From the IMG/VR virus record IMGVR_UViG_3300029985_000047, positions 1-60,621 of that record: DNA of 60,621 nucleotides, one strand, 5' to 3'. The notes beneath the pieces are model-generated. The model did not search any database and was not told the origin of the DNA. It worked only from the letters and a program-made list of their open reading frames with translations. Source of the stretch: a virus. The first letter of the stretch is position 1. The number at the start of each line of letters is the position of its first letter. The position numbers and the translations under genes are program-made. This document shows positions 46,132 through 54,932 of this stretch, in pieces.

Positions 46132-47678
46132 TATGCGCTCCAGCCTAGGTTCTGCGCCTGCGCTATGTTACGTTGAACTGCCTTGGCCTGTGCCTGGCGC
46201 ACGGTGTCGACTACTACACGACCTACGTCCTCATTAACAGCGTTAGGCTTGGCTACGTGAATGGTGATGCTGCCTACAGTAACGTCACCTGTACCACCGG
46301 CACGTCCAAGTACACTGGAGATGTAGTTCTGAGTCTCTGCTGGAAGCGTGGCTTTGCCTGCCAGGAACTTGTCCATGCGACCCGGACCGGCATTGTATGC
46401 ACCCACAGCGTCGGCCACATTGTTCCCGTAGTGGGCTAATAGCTGATTGAAGTATCGTTCGCCACCTTGCATATTTTCGGTGGGATTGTAAGGATTTACG
46501 CCCAGCCCCGCAGCCGTGTTGGGCATCAACTGCATAAGACCGATAGCGCCCTTAGGTGACACTGCGCTCTGATTGCCACCGCTTTCCTGCATCATTATAG
46601 CGTGCAGCAGACTATCAAGGCTGCTAACTCCTGCCGCGCTACCAGCGGTCCCGTTGCCATGCCCTGCGCGCCAGAAGTCCCAGGCACCGCCCGTAACTGC
46701 GCCTGCACCTGCGCCTATAGCACTACCGGCAGCTCCACCGCTAACGATGCCAGCTAGTATGCCGGCGGGTCCTAGTGGCAGTCCCGCGATTCCGCCTATG
46801 ATGGAGCCTACTACACCACCCACGCCGCCGCCTGCCAGCAAGCCGGTAAACGTGCCGGTAAACTTCAGCATGTTTTCAACCAACACAGCGAACCAGTGGG
46901 CCACCATTTGTACGGCTGTAGCAAACTTCTCCATGTTGAATGTGCTGCCCTCTATGGCCTTGTCACCTGAAAGCATGCCGACAACATTAGTGAACATGGT
47001 GCCAAAGTCCGCCAGCACTGCGCCCGCAGCTTTACCTACTTCAGTGATGTCTTTCCAAATGGGAAGGAACCACTTAGCGATGCTGTGCGCAATGTCAGGC
47101 ATCTTTTCAATGACCCACTTGTTGAACTCTTTCAGCTTGGTCAGCAGTGTGTCCGGTCCGAGACCGAGTCCTTTCATAAACTCCGTGACGACGTTCATCC
47201 CGAGGTACTCAAGTTCCACGTGCATACGCGTGAACTCGAACCTGACGTCACGAATCTTGCGCATCTGCTCATCGTAGTCTTTGCCTGGAGCCATAGCCTT
47301 TTGATCAAGCAGAAGCTGATGTGCACGCCCCCGTAGTTCTGGGTCCCAGGCCATATCTTCCATACTGACGCCGAGAGCATCAGTAGCTACTTTGAGCCCC
47401 CGTGCAGCATCCTTCGACATATACATGTGGAGCGCAAATAATCGAAATGACTGATCTGCCATTGCGGTCTTGTCAATAAGCCCGATAGCTGCGCCACCAA
47501 TTGCCACGAACCCTGCGACTATTTCTGACTGAGCCTTGAGAAAAGATCCAGCCATTCGCATGGACTGGGTCTCCGCAACAAAGGCTGCCTCACGCAGAGC
47601 ATTATGGAATCGTGCCAGACCAGCCTGGTCTACCACTGTCCCAAGTTTTATTAAGTATTCATCAATCACGTTGGGCAT
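46131..47678 (-). CDS. Tape-measure protein with lytic transglycosylase domain
   Basis: A 515-residue protein. N-terminal helical part, a central Gly/Ala hydrophobic region (LLAGGGVGGVVGSIIGGIAG), and at about 365-460 an SLT domain: MQESGGNQSAVSPKGAIGLM, QLMPNTAAGLG, then AVGAYNAGPGRMDK with the catalytic Glu in ESGG. The SLT domain would cut peptidoglycan during DNA entry. Short for a tape measure, which implies a short tail if length scaling holds. Its ATG lies 17 nt before the end of the chaperone -1 frame. Confidence 0.85.
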   Translation of the reverse strand: MPNVIDEYLIKLGTVVDQAGLARFHNALREAAFVAETQSMRMAGSFLKAQSEIVAGFVAIGGAAIGLIDKTAMADQSFRLFALHMYMSKDAARGLKVATDALGVSMEDMAWDPELRGRAHQLLLDQKAMAPGKDYDEQMRKIRDVRFEFTRMHVELEYLGMNVVTEFMKGLGLGPDTLLTKLKEFNKWVIEKMPDIAHSIAKWFLPIWKDITEVGKAAGAVLADFGTMFTNVVGMLSGDKAIEGSTFNMEKFATAVQMVAHWFAVLVENMLKFTGTFTGLLAGGGVGGVVGSIIGGIAGLPLGPAGILAGIVSGGAAGSAIGAGAGAVTGGAWDFWRAGHGNGTAGSAAGVSSLDSLLHAIMMQESGGNQSAVSPKGAIGLMQLMPNTAAGLGVNPYNPTENMQGGERYFNQLLAHYGNNVADAVGAYNAGPGRMDKFLAGKATLPAETQNYISSVLGRAGGTGDVTVGSITIHVAKPNAVNEDVGRVVVDTVRQAQAKAVQRNIAQAQNLGWSA

Positions 47679-47901
47679 TGTGGACCTCTCGGCTTCGGCG
47701 CTCGTTTTCTTCTTTAACGTCCAGGAACTCTAGCACATCGGCAAGGTCGCCCACGTCGTAAGTGCCGTCCGTTAATTCATGCTGACGCCACAGCCCAGCA
47801 GCTACCGGCCGCCACGCAATGGGGTTTATGGTAGGAAAGGCTACAGGCTCAAATCCTAGCCTGCCGTTGGAGTGGCCGCCAACGGGCGATCGGAGAAAAA
47901 A
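47662..47901 (-). CDS. Tail-assembly chaperone, -1 frame extension (G/T-type)
   Basis: A second frame, read after a -1 shift at the T_TTT_TTC site, runs 77 residues from 47895 to TGA 47664-47662: LRSPVGGHSNGRLGFEPVAF, then WRPVAAGLWRQHELTDGTYD and VLEFLDVKEENERRSRE. It has no start codon or RBS of its own and fills the whole gap between the chaperone and the tape measure. The predicted fusion is 217 residues. This corresponds to the frameshifted pair found upstream of tape-measure genes in most tailed phages. Confidence 0.8.
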   Translation of the reverse strand, partial: FFLRSPVGGHSNGRLGFEPVAFPTINPIAWRPVAAGLWRQHELTDGTYDVGDLADVLEFLDVKEENERRSREVHNAQRD

Positions 47902-48314
47902 CTGGACAAGCTGAACACCAGTGATTCCGTGGTGATGTTGTTGACCAACGAAATATCGTCAGCAATCTCCGGAATGGCCCAACGCCCAAAGTCATTCATG
48001 ATGGGTATGGTGATATCTGTGCCTGTAGGTGACGCTTCAATGCGTGATGTGGCCTGCATACACTGGCGCTGCGCAAACTTCAAGTCCTCGTAACTGAGGC
48101 CGCGCATAAAGGCCAATGTGCACAGCATCCGCGCCTTGTCCTGCTCCGTGGGCTTGGGCGCATTTTCGTCCGCGTCAGGCGTGGCCTGCGCATCTGCTGA
48201 AGCTGTCAACAGCACGCCCATCATCTTCATGTAGATGTAGCTGCCTACATCAGGCAGCAGCTTACGTAGCTGGTACCGTTGCCCGTTTATTTCTACCACT
48301 GTTGTTTTTGCCAT
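47856..48314 (-). CDS. Tail-assembly chaperone (short form)
   Basis: A 152-residue protein, SD AAGGA. N-terminus EINGQRYQLRKLLPDVGSYI; helical middle with EQDKARMLCTLAFMRGLSYE; end of frame 0 is ATPTAG. Placed between tube and tape measure as expected for the chaperone that coats the tape measure during tail assembly. Confidence 0.8.
   Translation of the reverse strand: MAKTTVVEINGQRYQLRKLLPDVGSYIYMKMMGVLLTASADAQATPDADENAPKPTEQDKARMLCTLAFMRGLSYEDLKFAQRQCMQATSRIEASPTGTDITIPIMNDFGRWAIPEIADDISLVNNITTESLVFSLSSFFSDRPLAATPTAG
47895..47901 (-). other. Programmed -1 frameshift slippery site
   Basis: On the - strand the heptamer is T_TTT_TTC, in frame with codons 139-140 of the chaperone gene (AGT TTT TTC). 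It is a canonical X_XXY_YYZ sequence. A run of GC-rich bases follows within 10 nt (CGATCGCCCG), which could form a pausing structure. Confidence 0.8.
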
Positions 48315-48331
48315 TGTTCTGTGTCCTTCAG

Positions 48332-48796
48332 CTACAAGTTAACGATGTTGGCTGCCATAAGATTCCAAGTGACATTGGAGCCTGTAGCATGATACGGCTT
48401 GTCAGGTACTTTCTCGAAACTGACGCCGTCGCACAGATGTGTGGAACCGTCAAGTAACGTGCGAAAGCTGATGCTGGTGCTCGCCCAGCCACTGACATCA
48501 TCACCATCAGCAGCTAGTGTGGCCAAGTTGTACAGGTCCAATAGCGCGTGATGGAGCGAAGACGTCTGCTGCACTTCAATAGCGATGGCGCCGTTATTGC
48601 CTGGGATATAGTTGGGCATGACGGTACCATCTGAGGCTACTTGGTGAGCCGTGCGACTGGTAGTCATGGAGATGGTAATCTGGCCCAGGCCTACGTTCCC
48701 ACCCGTTAGCGGAAATGCCACAGCGAACGCACTGTTAGTCAGCGCGCCCACCAAGTCTTTGAATGAATACGTTACGCCAACATTGCCGACGGCCAT
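48332..48796 (-). CDS. Tail tube protein (DUF3277)
   Basis: A 154-residue beta protein with a strong AGGAGGA SD. Pattern TYSFKDLVGALTNSAFAVAF, ISMTTSRTAHQVASDGTVMP and then PGNNGAIAIEVQQTS, matching DUF3277/KPP10-type tube proteins. It lies right after the sheath gene. Confidence 0.85.
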   Translation of the reverse strand: MAVGNVGVTYSFKDLVGALTNSAFAVAFPLTGGNVGLGQITISMTTSRTAHQVASDGTVMPNYIPGNNGAIAIEVQQTSSLHHALLDLYNLATLAADGDDVSGWASTSISFRTLLDGSTHLCDGVSFEKVPDKPYHATGSNVTWNLMAANIVNL

Positions 48797-48808
48797 TGGT
48801 TCCTCCTG

Positions 48809-50206
48809 TTAAAGCTGCACATAGACGCCGATAAGCAGACTGACAACTGCTCCCGCCGTGGTAATGGCCGAAATAATCGGCATAGCCTGCCCGGCGGCAC
48901 GTGCGCCAGAGGACTGCTGTGAGTACGGCTGCGACTGGTTCAAGTAACCGAGCGGAATGGCTTGTCCCGAGGTAAGCGAGATACCTGGCACATTAACAGC
49001 GGGCCCAGCCCAGTTAGCACCCGACAAGAAACCGATGCCTGCAAAAGTAGCTCCAACGGCATTAGCCGCCTGGATAAACAAGTGCTGGCCACCGTTAGTC
49101 TGTGGCACGGCGGGCAAGCTAGCTAGTACATTCAGCTCTGCAATCTGCAACTGTGCGACATACATAGCCAAGTAAAGCCACAAGAATGATGGAACACCGC
49201 TGCTCATGAAGCCCGGCTCAAATAGTTGGTATGGGTTGTAGTTGCCGTAGAAGTTGAAGTTAGCTGCCTTAATATTGGTAGCCTGTGTCTCTGTTAGTGG
49301 CTCTGCAGCTATGCCAACTAAGTCTTTATGCGCTACAGTGAAGAAGCTACCAGGTAGGCCAGTATTAAGCCCCATCTCCATACCCATCAATGCCGCGGCG
49401 GCATAGACATTGTTAGGGTACAGACCACTTTGCGTGGTAGAGTAGACCCCAAGCACACGGTACTGCAGTGTCCGCAACTGAAGCGCAATGTTGGCCGCCG
49501 TGCCGTTGGGAATGCCGACAGACGAGGACCATGCATAGTAGCGTGTAGTCTGCCAGTTAGGGTCGGCCCATGCAGCCAGCGCCAAGTTGTCGGCATCAGC
49601 CGGGTTGTTGACTGCGAGCCCATACCACAGTGAACTCGCAGCACGACATGCCTGTGAGGCCTGCAGCAAAGTCTCGCCTACAGCTGTAATGTCTACTGTG
49701 AGGCCTGTACCACTGCCGCCTGTGGTAGCCAGCGCCGTGGCCACAGTGTACGCAGTACCCTGTGTGCCTGCCACAACGCCCAGTGTGAGCACTGCGCCCG
49801 TACCAACGTTGATGGTAAGCACCGTAAGGAAACCATTGGATGCACCGCCTTGCGTGACGCCTACTATATCACCAACCTTGTAATTAGTGCCTGCTGAGCC
49901 TGCGTGTGGAATGGCTGTGGCAATAGCTGTCAGGTCTTGACAACCGATCCAGATGTAGCCAGGTGCTGGTGTCTGTGCGAGGTAGATGTTGGCGGCGATA
50001 TACTCCGGCTGAACGGCCGTGAATCCGTCAGAAAGCATGGCCGCTGTAGTGGCGTACTTGCGCAACCGGGAATTAGCCCCGTAAGAAGGAATGACGGCGC
50101 TAGGGCCGACGAACAGTCCTTGGTTGAAAGAATTGGCCGTTGCGGCCGTCGGAGCTACTGTAACAGAAATGTTTACTATGTCCGACAAAGGAAGTGGAAT
50201 ACTCAT
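48809..50206 (-). CDS. Tail sheath protein (DUF3383)
   Basis: A 465-residue protein. N-terminal SDIVNISVTVAPTAATANSF with LFVGPSAVIP, then YATTAAMLSDGF and EYIAANIYLAQ; C-terminal region with MGMEMGLNTGLPGSFFTVAH, ADNLALAAW mid, and LGYLNQSQPY. DUF3383 sheaths contract to drive the tube. Residues about 100-182 hold an inserted Gly-rich beta module (GTNYKVGDIVGVTQGGASNG, TTGGSGTGLTV), probably exposed on the sheath surface. Confidence 0.9.
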   Translation of the reverse strand: MSIPLPLSDIVNISVTVAPTAATANSFNQGLFVGPSAVIPSYGANSRLRKYATTAAMLSDGFTAVQPEYIAANIYLAQTPAPGYIWIGCQDLTAIATAIPHAGSAGTNYKVGDIVGVTQGGASNGFLTVLTINVGTGAVLTLGVVAGTQGTAYTVATALATTGGSGTGLTVDITAVGETLLQASQACRAASSLWYGLAVNNPADADNLALAAWADPNWQTTRYYAWSSSVGIPNGTAANIALQLRTLQYRVLGVYSTTQSGLYPNNVYAAAALMGMEMGLNTGLPGSFFTVAHKDLVGIAAEPLTETQATNIKAANFNFYGNYNPYQLFEPGFMSSGVPSFLWLYLAMYVAQLQIAELNVLASLPAVPQTNGGQHLFIQAANAVGATFAGIGFLSGANWAGPAVNVPGISLTSGQAIPLGYLNQSQPYSQQSSGARAAGQAMPIISAITTAGAVVSLLIGVYVQL

Positions 50207-50216
50207 TTTCTAGCTC

Positions 50217-50813
50217 CTAGCCTACGGTGATATCGGCCACTTGGCCTTCGTTGGTATCCACCTTGATCTCCACGCTAGTGGCAATGCCGGGTGAAATAGT
50301 TTCTGTGACGGCTTCATACATGTTGCAGTAGAAGTCAGCTCGCTCCCACCACTGGGCGTTGAGCAGCTCAGGCACGCGCCTCGGAAGTGGCATGTTAGGC
50401 AATGGGAACAGGCTGCTTTCTGACAGGCTATCTGTGAAGGCGTCCATGAACAGCGCACTGTGAATAGCCCGTGCACGGTCGAATGAGTTGGGGCCGTATA
50501 GCGTCCAGCTAACTCGCCACGCCCGTGTGTACGTCCATGATTGAGTCAGTACACCGCCAGTCTGTGAAAGATACTGGTCACGAATCAGGGTGTATGGATC
50601 GTCTGTCAGTAGGCATCCCAGATAACACACATCTGCATTGACGTCCTCGAATGGCTGCCCTGCCGTGGCCCAGTCGATGCGTACTTGGCTATAGTCAGGC
50701 GCGGGCATTCCTAGCACACTGCATGTGAGCGGCTGTAATGCTGCATTTATAGCGGCTATAGTAAGTGCTGTGCTAGTGAGCACTTGTCCATTTGGGTAGG
50801 CAATAGTTGTCAT
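50217..50813 (-). CDS. Neck/tail-terminator protein (LIC_12616-like)
   Basis: A 198-residue protein with SQVRIDWATAGQPF, then RAWRVSWTLYGPNSFDRARA and ERADFYCNMYEAVTE, the order seen in the phage LIC_12616-like neck family that caps the tail tube. ATGA overlap with the preceding gene. Confidence 0.72.
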   Translation of the reverse strand: MTTIAYPNGQVLTSTALTIAAINAALQPLTCSVLGMPAPDYSQVRIDWATAGQPFEDVNADVCYLGCLLTDDPYTLIRDQYLSQTGGVLTQSWTYTRAWRVSWTLYGPNSFDRARAIHSALFMDAFTDSLSESSLFPLPNMPLPRRVPELLNAQWWERADFYCNMYEAVTETISPGIATSVEIKVDTNEGQVADITVG

Positions 50814-51400
50814 GAGGCACTCATCCTAGTTCCTAGTGCTTTCCAGTAGCCACTGCCGGGGTAGTGCCTGACTGACAGCACTCTGTACTGTTCTCCTACG
50901 TACACAAGTATGTCGCTCGCATCTGTTCCGCTGGCAGAGTTGACAGTCTGCACAGCATAGAGATTGCCACCTACTTTAGTGGACCAGCCGAGCAAACTGA
51001 TGGTGCTTCCTATGAGAGCGTAGTCTATTCCTGGAGTAAGCATCAGTCCGTTGTAGAATAGAGCTACGCCACTAGGATTTACAGGCCCTGTAAGTGTGTA
51101 CGTGTTGCCTGGGTGCGCGCCCTGCGGCACTTGGCCCTTTGCACTTGGTGTCTTCGCTTTAGCTTGCGTAGTGTTTATCGGAATGGTAGACCAAAAAGCC
51201 ATGATACCTGCTATACGGTCTGCTTCAGGCATCATGTTTACTTCTTTATCACTGGCGCGCTGCACGGGACCGACAGTATTAATGGGCGTAACTGATGATT
51301 GAAATCCGCCCAGCACAAACTGCCCTGCAGACCGCAGGATGATGAATGGCTGCGGCGCGGCTAGTTCGGCGTCTGCGACTATGTCAGCTACGCTTATCAT
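50810..51400 (-). CDS. Neck/head-tail protein with beta-module insert
   Basis: A 196-residue protein. Ends PFIILRSAGQFVLGGFQ (N-terminal) and EQYRVLSVRHYPGSGYWKAL (C-terminal) are a split domain of a phage head-tail joining protein; between them lies PGNTYTLTGPV ... FYNGLMLTPGIDYALIGSTI, the same inserted NG-LxxPGxDY module found in the DUF4054 and 36825 proteins. Confidence 0.6.
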   Translation of the reverse strand: MISVADIVADAELAAPQPFIILRSAGQFVLGGFQSSVTPINTVGPVQRASDKEVNMMPEADRIAGIMAFWSTIPINTTQAKAKTPSAKGQVPQGAHPGNTYTLTGPVNPSGVALFYNGLMLTPGIDYALIGSTISLLGWSTKVGGNLYAVQTVNSASGTDASDILVYVGEQYRVLSVRHYPGSGYWKALGTRMSAS

Positions 51401-51401
51401 G

Positions 51402-51833
51402 TCAGTTTCCTATCGCGATCCAACTGAATGTAGAGCCACTACCATTACAGCCCACATTGAAGCCGCCCGCGTCAAATCCGGACATATACCCAACACGATC
51501 GTTATTTCCATTTATAGTTCCCACTACCGTGAAGCAATTGCTCGGGAATGATGCGGGAAAACTCACACGCATACCTGTACCGCTACCACTAGTAGCTGTG
51601 ATGGTAGACGACACACCCCACTTTATGACAAGTCCGCCCGGCAAGGGCAGTGAGCCCGACCCAGACTGCGTCCCCGCTAGAGCGGCCGTAACCCAGGCAG
51701 TAGTCGCTGCATTCTGGCTGTTGTCCCCGGCACCGGGCGTAATGAACTGTGCAGTGCTGGGAGAGGAGCTGCCTATGGGCGAGCTGTCAATTGTAGAACT
51801 GACCACCTGCAAGCTGTTTACTTTTGTTGACAC
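51402..51833 (-). CDS. gp53-like tail-fibre-tip domain protein
   Basis: A 143-residue protein with GTG start and GAGGA SD. N-terminal AATTAWVTAALAGTQSG is the fibre linker; the C-terminal half, LVIKWGVSST, FPASFPSNCFTVVG, GFNVGCNGSGSTFSWIAIG, is a gp53-like fibre C-terminal domain. It is placed among neck genes, so it may decorate the neck/collar (whisker-like) rather than the baseplate. Confidence 0.65.
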   Translation of the reverse strand: MSTKVNSLQVVSSTIDSSPIGSSSPSTAQFITPGAGDNSQNAATTAWVTAALAGTQSGSGSLPLPGGLVIKWGVSSTITATSGSGTGMRVSFPASFPSNCFTVVGTINGNNDRVGYMSGFDAGGFNVGCNGSGSTFSWIAIGN

Positions 51834-52388
51834 TTAGTCCTCCCGTACAAGTCCGATGATGGAGGCGCGCAAAGCGCCGGTGTCGATTAATGGCCGATCA
51901 CTGCCCTTAGCTGCGATGGTAGCAGGCTTATTCGACTCCCAGCCATTGCGGTCGTCCGTAAACCACCCGCGTGCTGCGTTTTGGCCGGCTAGCGCCGCCC
52001 TCATCATCTTTGCTTCAGCGCCTGGCTTATCGCCAGCTAAGTTTGCCTTGACGGAAGCAGCTAGCTCTCTGGCAATGATGTGCTTATTAGGCTCGGCCTC
52101 CGTTGCAGGCTCAAGTACCGGGCGTGCAGGAATATGCTTTAATGGTGAGCCTTTGGTGTGGATATATAGCAGCTCGGCATTGCTTACATCAGACTCCGCG
52201 ATGCTTGTCAGCCTAGCTCGCTTCTTTTTGCTCTTTGTCTTGCCGGCCATTTCAAGCAGTTGAGATGATCGCTCCGTTGCATCAGATGGAATCCCTACAT
52301 ATGCTGCAAGCTTGCCGAGTCCAGCCAACCTCTTAGCGAGCGCAGCTACGCCAGACTTACGTCCTAGTGTAATCTCGGGACGGGTCAT
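51834..52388 (-). CDS. HK97-gp10-like head-tail connector / tail completion protein
   Basis: A 184-residue protein: ALAKRLAGLGKLAAYVGIPS, EMAGKTK, YIHTKGSPLKHIPARPVLEP (the IPARPFL block of gp10-like proteins) and a C-terminal DTGALRASIIG. ATGA overlap with the GIY-YIG gene. Confidence 0.75.
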   Translation of the reverse strand: MTRPEITLGRKSGVAALAKRLAGLGKLAAYVGIPSDATERSSQLLEMAGKTKSKKKRARLTSIAESDVSNAELLYIHTKGSPLKHIPARPVLEPATEAEPNKHIIARELAASVKANLAGDKPGAEAKMMRAALAGQNAARGWFTDDRNGWESNKPATIAAKGSDRPLIDTGALRASIIGLVRED

Positions 52389-53335
52389 ATAGCACCGCTT
52401 AGCTGCGCAGACTTTTCTTTACGAATAGCCCAGGCTTTCTTAGCCGCTTCGCTGCATCTAGCACGTGCAGCTGGATTTTCGTACGCTTTCCGTACACCAT
52501 TTGATATACTAGTACGGCATGCTTCAGTTCTATGGGCCTCTAGCATGCGTAGTTTTACTTCCGGGTCTGCTAGGCGCTTTTTCTGTGCCGCCGATATCTG
52601 GGCCTTTTGGGCCTGAGTTCTTGTCGCGCCCTTTGGTCCCAGTATCTTACCTAGAGCTTTATACTGGGCCCAAGTATTTTTTGCAGTACGTGAACTGAGC
52701 TCGGCTGCTACAGGATTCTCTGCAAAATACTTCGAAACAGCTACAGAAGTCTTAATGTGTTCTTCTTTGTGCTGATATCGCTGCATAGTAGCTCGCGAAG
52801 TTTTAGCACGCTCTTCCACACTAGCGTATCTTTTATAGGCACTTTTTGACGCTTTTTCGCGCGCATCTGCGGTAGTATGAGTTTCTAAGTGAGCCTGCCT
52901 ATTTGCGGGATCGCTGAACCATAGGCGTTTATTAGCCGAGTTTCTTGCGCGAGCTTCTGGAGAGCCTAGCAGTAGCTTCAAAAGTTTCCTTGTCTGCTCT
53001 GACACTCCAGTACCTTGTCGCCCACCAGTTGTAAGGTTATAGCCGCCACCTTTAGGGCCGTCTACAAATGATCTAAACTTCTTGATATAAAAAATTTCTT
53101 TGCTATTAAGAAGCTTAACTGGTCCACTCCAAAGTACCTCTGCTGTAAAACCACTTACTCCATACTTGTTAATTGCGCGATGAATATACAGCTTAGAAGA
53201 TTTTTCAGAGTCGTATATATGGCTGCTCCATCTGGTCTCTACAGTTAGAAAGTTTTTATGCTGCCCAATGTACCACTTATCAGTAGCCAGACAATGCAGC
53301 CCGTAAATGCAGCCGTGCTGAGCCTCGATTGCCAC
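52385..53335 (-). CDS. GIY-YIG homing endonuclease
   Basis: A 316-residue protein starting at GTG 53335 after AAAGGAGG. GIY-YIG core CIYGLHCLATDKWYIGQH (about residues 8-25), Arg in VETRWSSH, Glu in NSKEIFYI; NUMOD-like C-terminal repeats (LADPEVKLRMLEAHR, NPAARARCSEAAKKAW). It sits between the DUF4054 and HK97-gp10 genes and is translationally coupled on both sides. The reading frame continues 13 codons upstream into the previous gene, but the SD favours the GTG. Confidence 0.85.
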   Translation of the reverse strand: MAIEAQHGCIYGLHCLATDKWYIGQHKNFLTVETRWSSHIYDSEKSSKLYIHRAINKYGVSGFTAEVLWSGPVKLLNSKEIFYIKKFRSFVDGPKGGGYNLTTGGRQGTGVSEQTRKLLKLLLGSPEARARNSANKRLWFSDPANRQAHLETHTTADAREKASKSAYKRYASVEERAKTSRATMQRYQHKEEHIKTSVAVSKYFAENPVAAELSSRTAKNTWAQYKALGKILGPKGATRTQAQKAQISAAQKKRLADPEVKLRMLEAHRTEACRTSISNGVRKAYENPAARARCSEAAKKAWAIRKEKSAQLSGAI

Positions 53336-53345
53336 CGGACCTCCT

Positions 53346-54311
53346 TTACCAAATAAGTGCCGGACCACTCCCAATCACTTTTGCCATGCTAGCCAGCTGA
53401 ACACCGTACACCGTCAAATTCCACTGGCCCCAAGCTTCAAGCGAGGTAAGCTGAGCATAGCTGACGCTTACGTCGCCTACGCTCTTGCTTACCTCGATGC
53501 CCGTGGCAATTCCTTGTGCCGCCACTTGTGCTGCACCGTAGACGACAGGTGTACTAGATGTGACTGGTGTGGGCCACACTGCATATAAATGGTCAGTCGT
53601 CTTAGTGGCTAGACTCAACGTGACGGTGATACCAGACAGACTGTAGTCTACTCCAGGCGTCTGGAACACACCATTGCGTGTCAAGGACTGCAGCTGCCCA
53701 CCTGGTGGAACTGCACTAATGGTATACACTGTACCTGGCTGGACACCTACTGGAATTTCGCCGTGGATACCCGTCTGCGTGTTGCTTAGCACCTCTGCTA
53801 CGTCACTCTTGACGTAGAGTGTGAGGTAGTGCGCAATGAACCACGACATGGCGAGATACCACGCGTCCTGCCAGCGAGCTTGAACTAGTGAAGCTTGCGC
53901 CAAGTTTAGGTAAAGCTGGATTACCATGATAGGCACTATGGGCGCCTCATACACTTGCAGCGTAACAGTCCCAGAAGCTGTAGCAGGCTTGTTCACTGTA
54001 ATGGAGCTAACACCTAGCACTGTAATTACCGTACCAGGTTGGAGTCCTACGCCTTGTATGAACTGCCCGTAGCCCAGGCCTGCTAGAGAAGCCAACGCGA
54101 CTTGATTAGAGCCGGCAACCGTTGTAGCATTTCCTACGAGAGTAGCCGCTCCAAAGAACTTCGGATTCACAGCTAGAAAATCATCAAGGTAATACGGTGG
54201 GTTGGTGCCGAACACAAAGCCGACATTACCTACGCCCGGCTGCGCACACCAGAACTCCGCTCCGGAGCCCCACGCAGTTTGCAGCCATCCGTTGAAATTA
54301 GGTGTACTCAC
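53346..54311 (-). CDS. DUF4054 head-completion protein with two beta inserts
   Basis: A 321-residue protein. DUF4054 parts: DDFLAVNPKFFG, QARWQDAWYLAMSWFIAHYL with LTLYV, and the end SVGDVSVSYAQLTSLEAWGQ, WNLTVYGVQLA. Insert 1 (about 63-120): SNQVALASLAGLGYGQFIQG, VGLQPGTVI. Insert 2 (about 190-255): SLTRNGVFQTPGVDYSLSG with HLYAVW. The family is usually about 130-150 residues, so the inserts double its size. Confidence 0.78.
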   Translation of the reverse strand: MSTPNFNGWLQTAWGSGAEFWCAQPGVGNVGFVFGTNPPYYLDDFLAVNPKFFGAATLVGNATTVAGSNQVALASLAGLGYGQFIQGVGLQPGTVITVLGVSSITVNKPATASGTVTLQVYEAPIVPIMVIQLYLNLAQASLVQARWQDAWYLAMSWFIAHYLTLYVKSDVAEVLSNTQTGIHGEIPVGVQPGTVYTISAVPPGGQLQSLTRNGVFQTPGVDYSLSGITVTLSLATKTTDHLYAVWPTPVTSSTPVVYGAAQVAAQGIATGIEVSKSVGDVSVSYAQLTSLEAWGQWNLTVYGVQLASMAKVIGSGPALIW

Positions 54312-54329
54312 CGTATTACCTCGCTTTGC

Positions 54330-54746
54330 TTAACGCCGGGTGTTGATCAAGCCCTTGGCGGCCTTAGGCGCTTTTGCTGCAGCCTTAGGCGCGGCAAACT
54401 CCAGCTCGTCGTCCTCATTGATCTCCTCAGCACCCGCGCTGGGAGGCACTACTGGAGCAGGGCCCATCTCCTCGTCGCCTTCATCAAGCTCAATGGCCTC
54501 AGATGCCGTACTGATCTTGTCAAGTGGCGGAATGACGACAGGAGCTTCAACTGGTATAGCTGCTGTAGGTGGCGTCAAGTCCACAATGCTGCCGTCAGCA
54601 ACACCCAACTTATAGCCAATAGTCTTACGTACCCAGTTGGGAGCAGGCACTGGGACATTGCCGGCCGGGGCCTGGAACCTGAGCTCACGATCGCCGTGGT
54701 TGGCGAGAAAGATTTTTGAACGCTTGAAAAACAATTGCAATGCCAT
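54330..54746 (-). CDS. Unknown capsid-region protein, acidic/Pro-Ala-rich tail
   Basis: A 138-residue protein with SD AAGGAGAGG. The first 55 residues form a small beta domain (LRFQAPAGNVPVPAPNWVRK, TIGYKLGV); the rest is disordered, first acidic (ELDEGDEEMG, EINEDDELEF) and then Ala/Lys-rich. Position after the major capsid gene suggests a head-associated protein. Confidence 0.45.
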   Translation of the reverse strand: MALQLFFKRSKIFLANHGDRELRFQAPAGNVPVPAPNWVRKTIGYKLGVADGSIVDLTPPTAAIPVEAPVVIPPLDKISTASEAIELDEGDEEMGPAPVVPPSAGAEEINEDDELEFAAPKAAAKAPKAAKGLINTRR

Positions 54747-54932
54747 GTAGTTATCCTCTCCTTGCGGAAGATTGGTTGAAGTGCTGCACGGATGTCAAGT
54801 TGTCACCCGAAGGCGGCAAGGAGCACCCGAGTGCCGTTTGGCACCCGTGCAACCCGGTTAAAGGCATCCATCGCGGCAATGGGACGACCGTGGCGGAGTT
54901 TGCGGCCTTAAAGACGAGTAATTGGGCATGGA
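54747..54932. other. Unexplained 186-bp interval between capsid genes
   Basis: In an otherwise gapless operon this stretch has no convincing - strand gene. It carries a hairpin GAGTGCC/GGCACCC (54829-54846), a TTGACA on the - strand (about 54793-54798) without a matching -10, and a 74-codon + strand frame (54740-54964) with several Cys but no RBS. It may be a leader, a decayed insertion, or a structured RNA. Confidence 0.4.
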
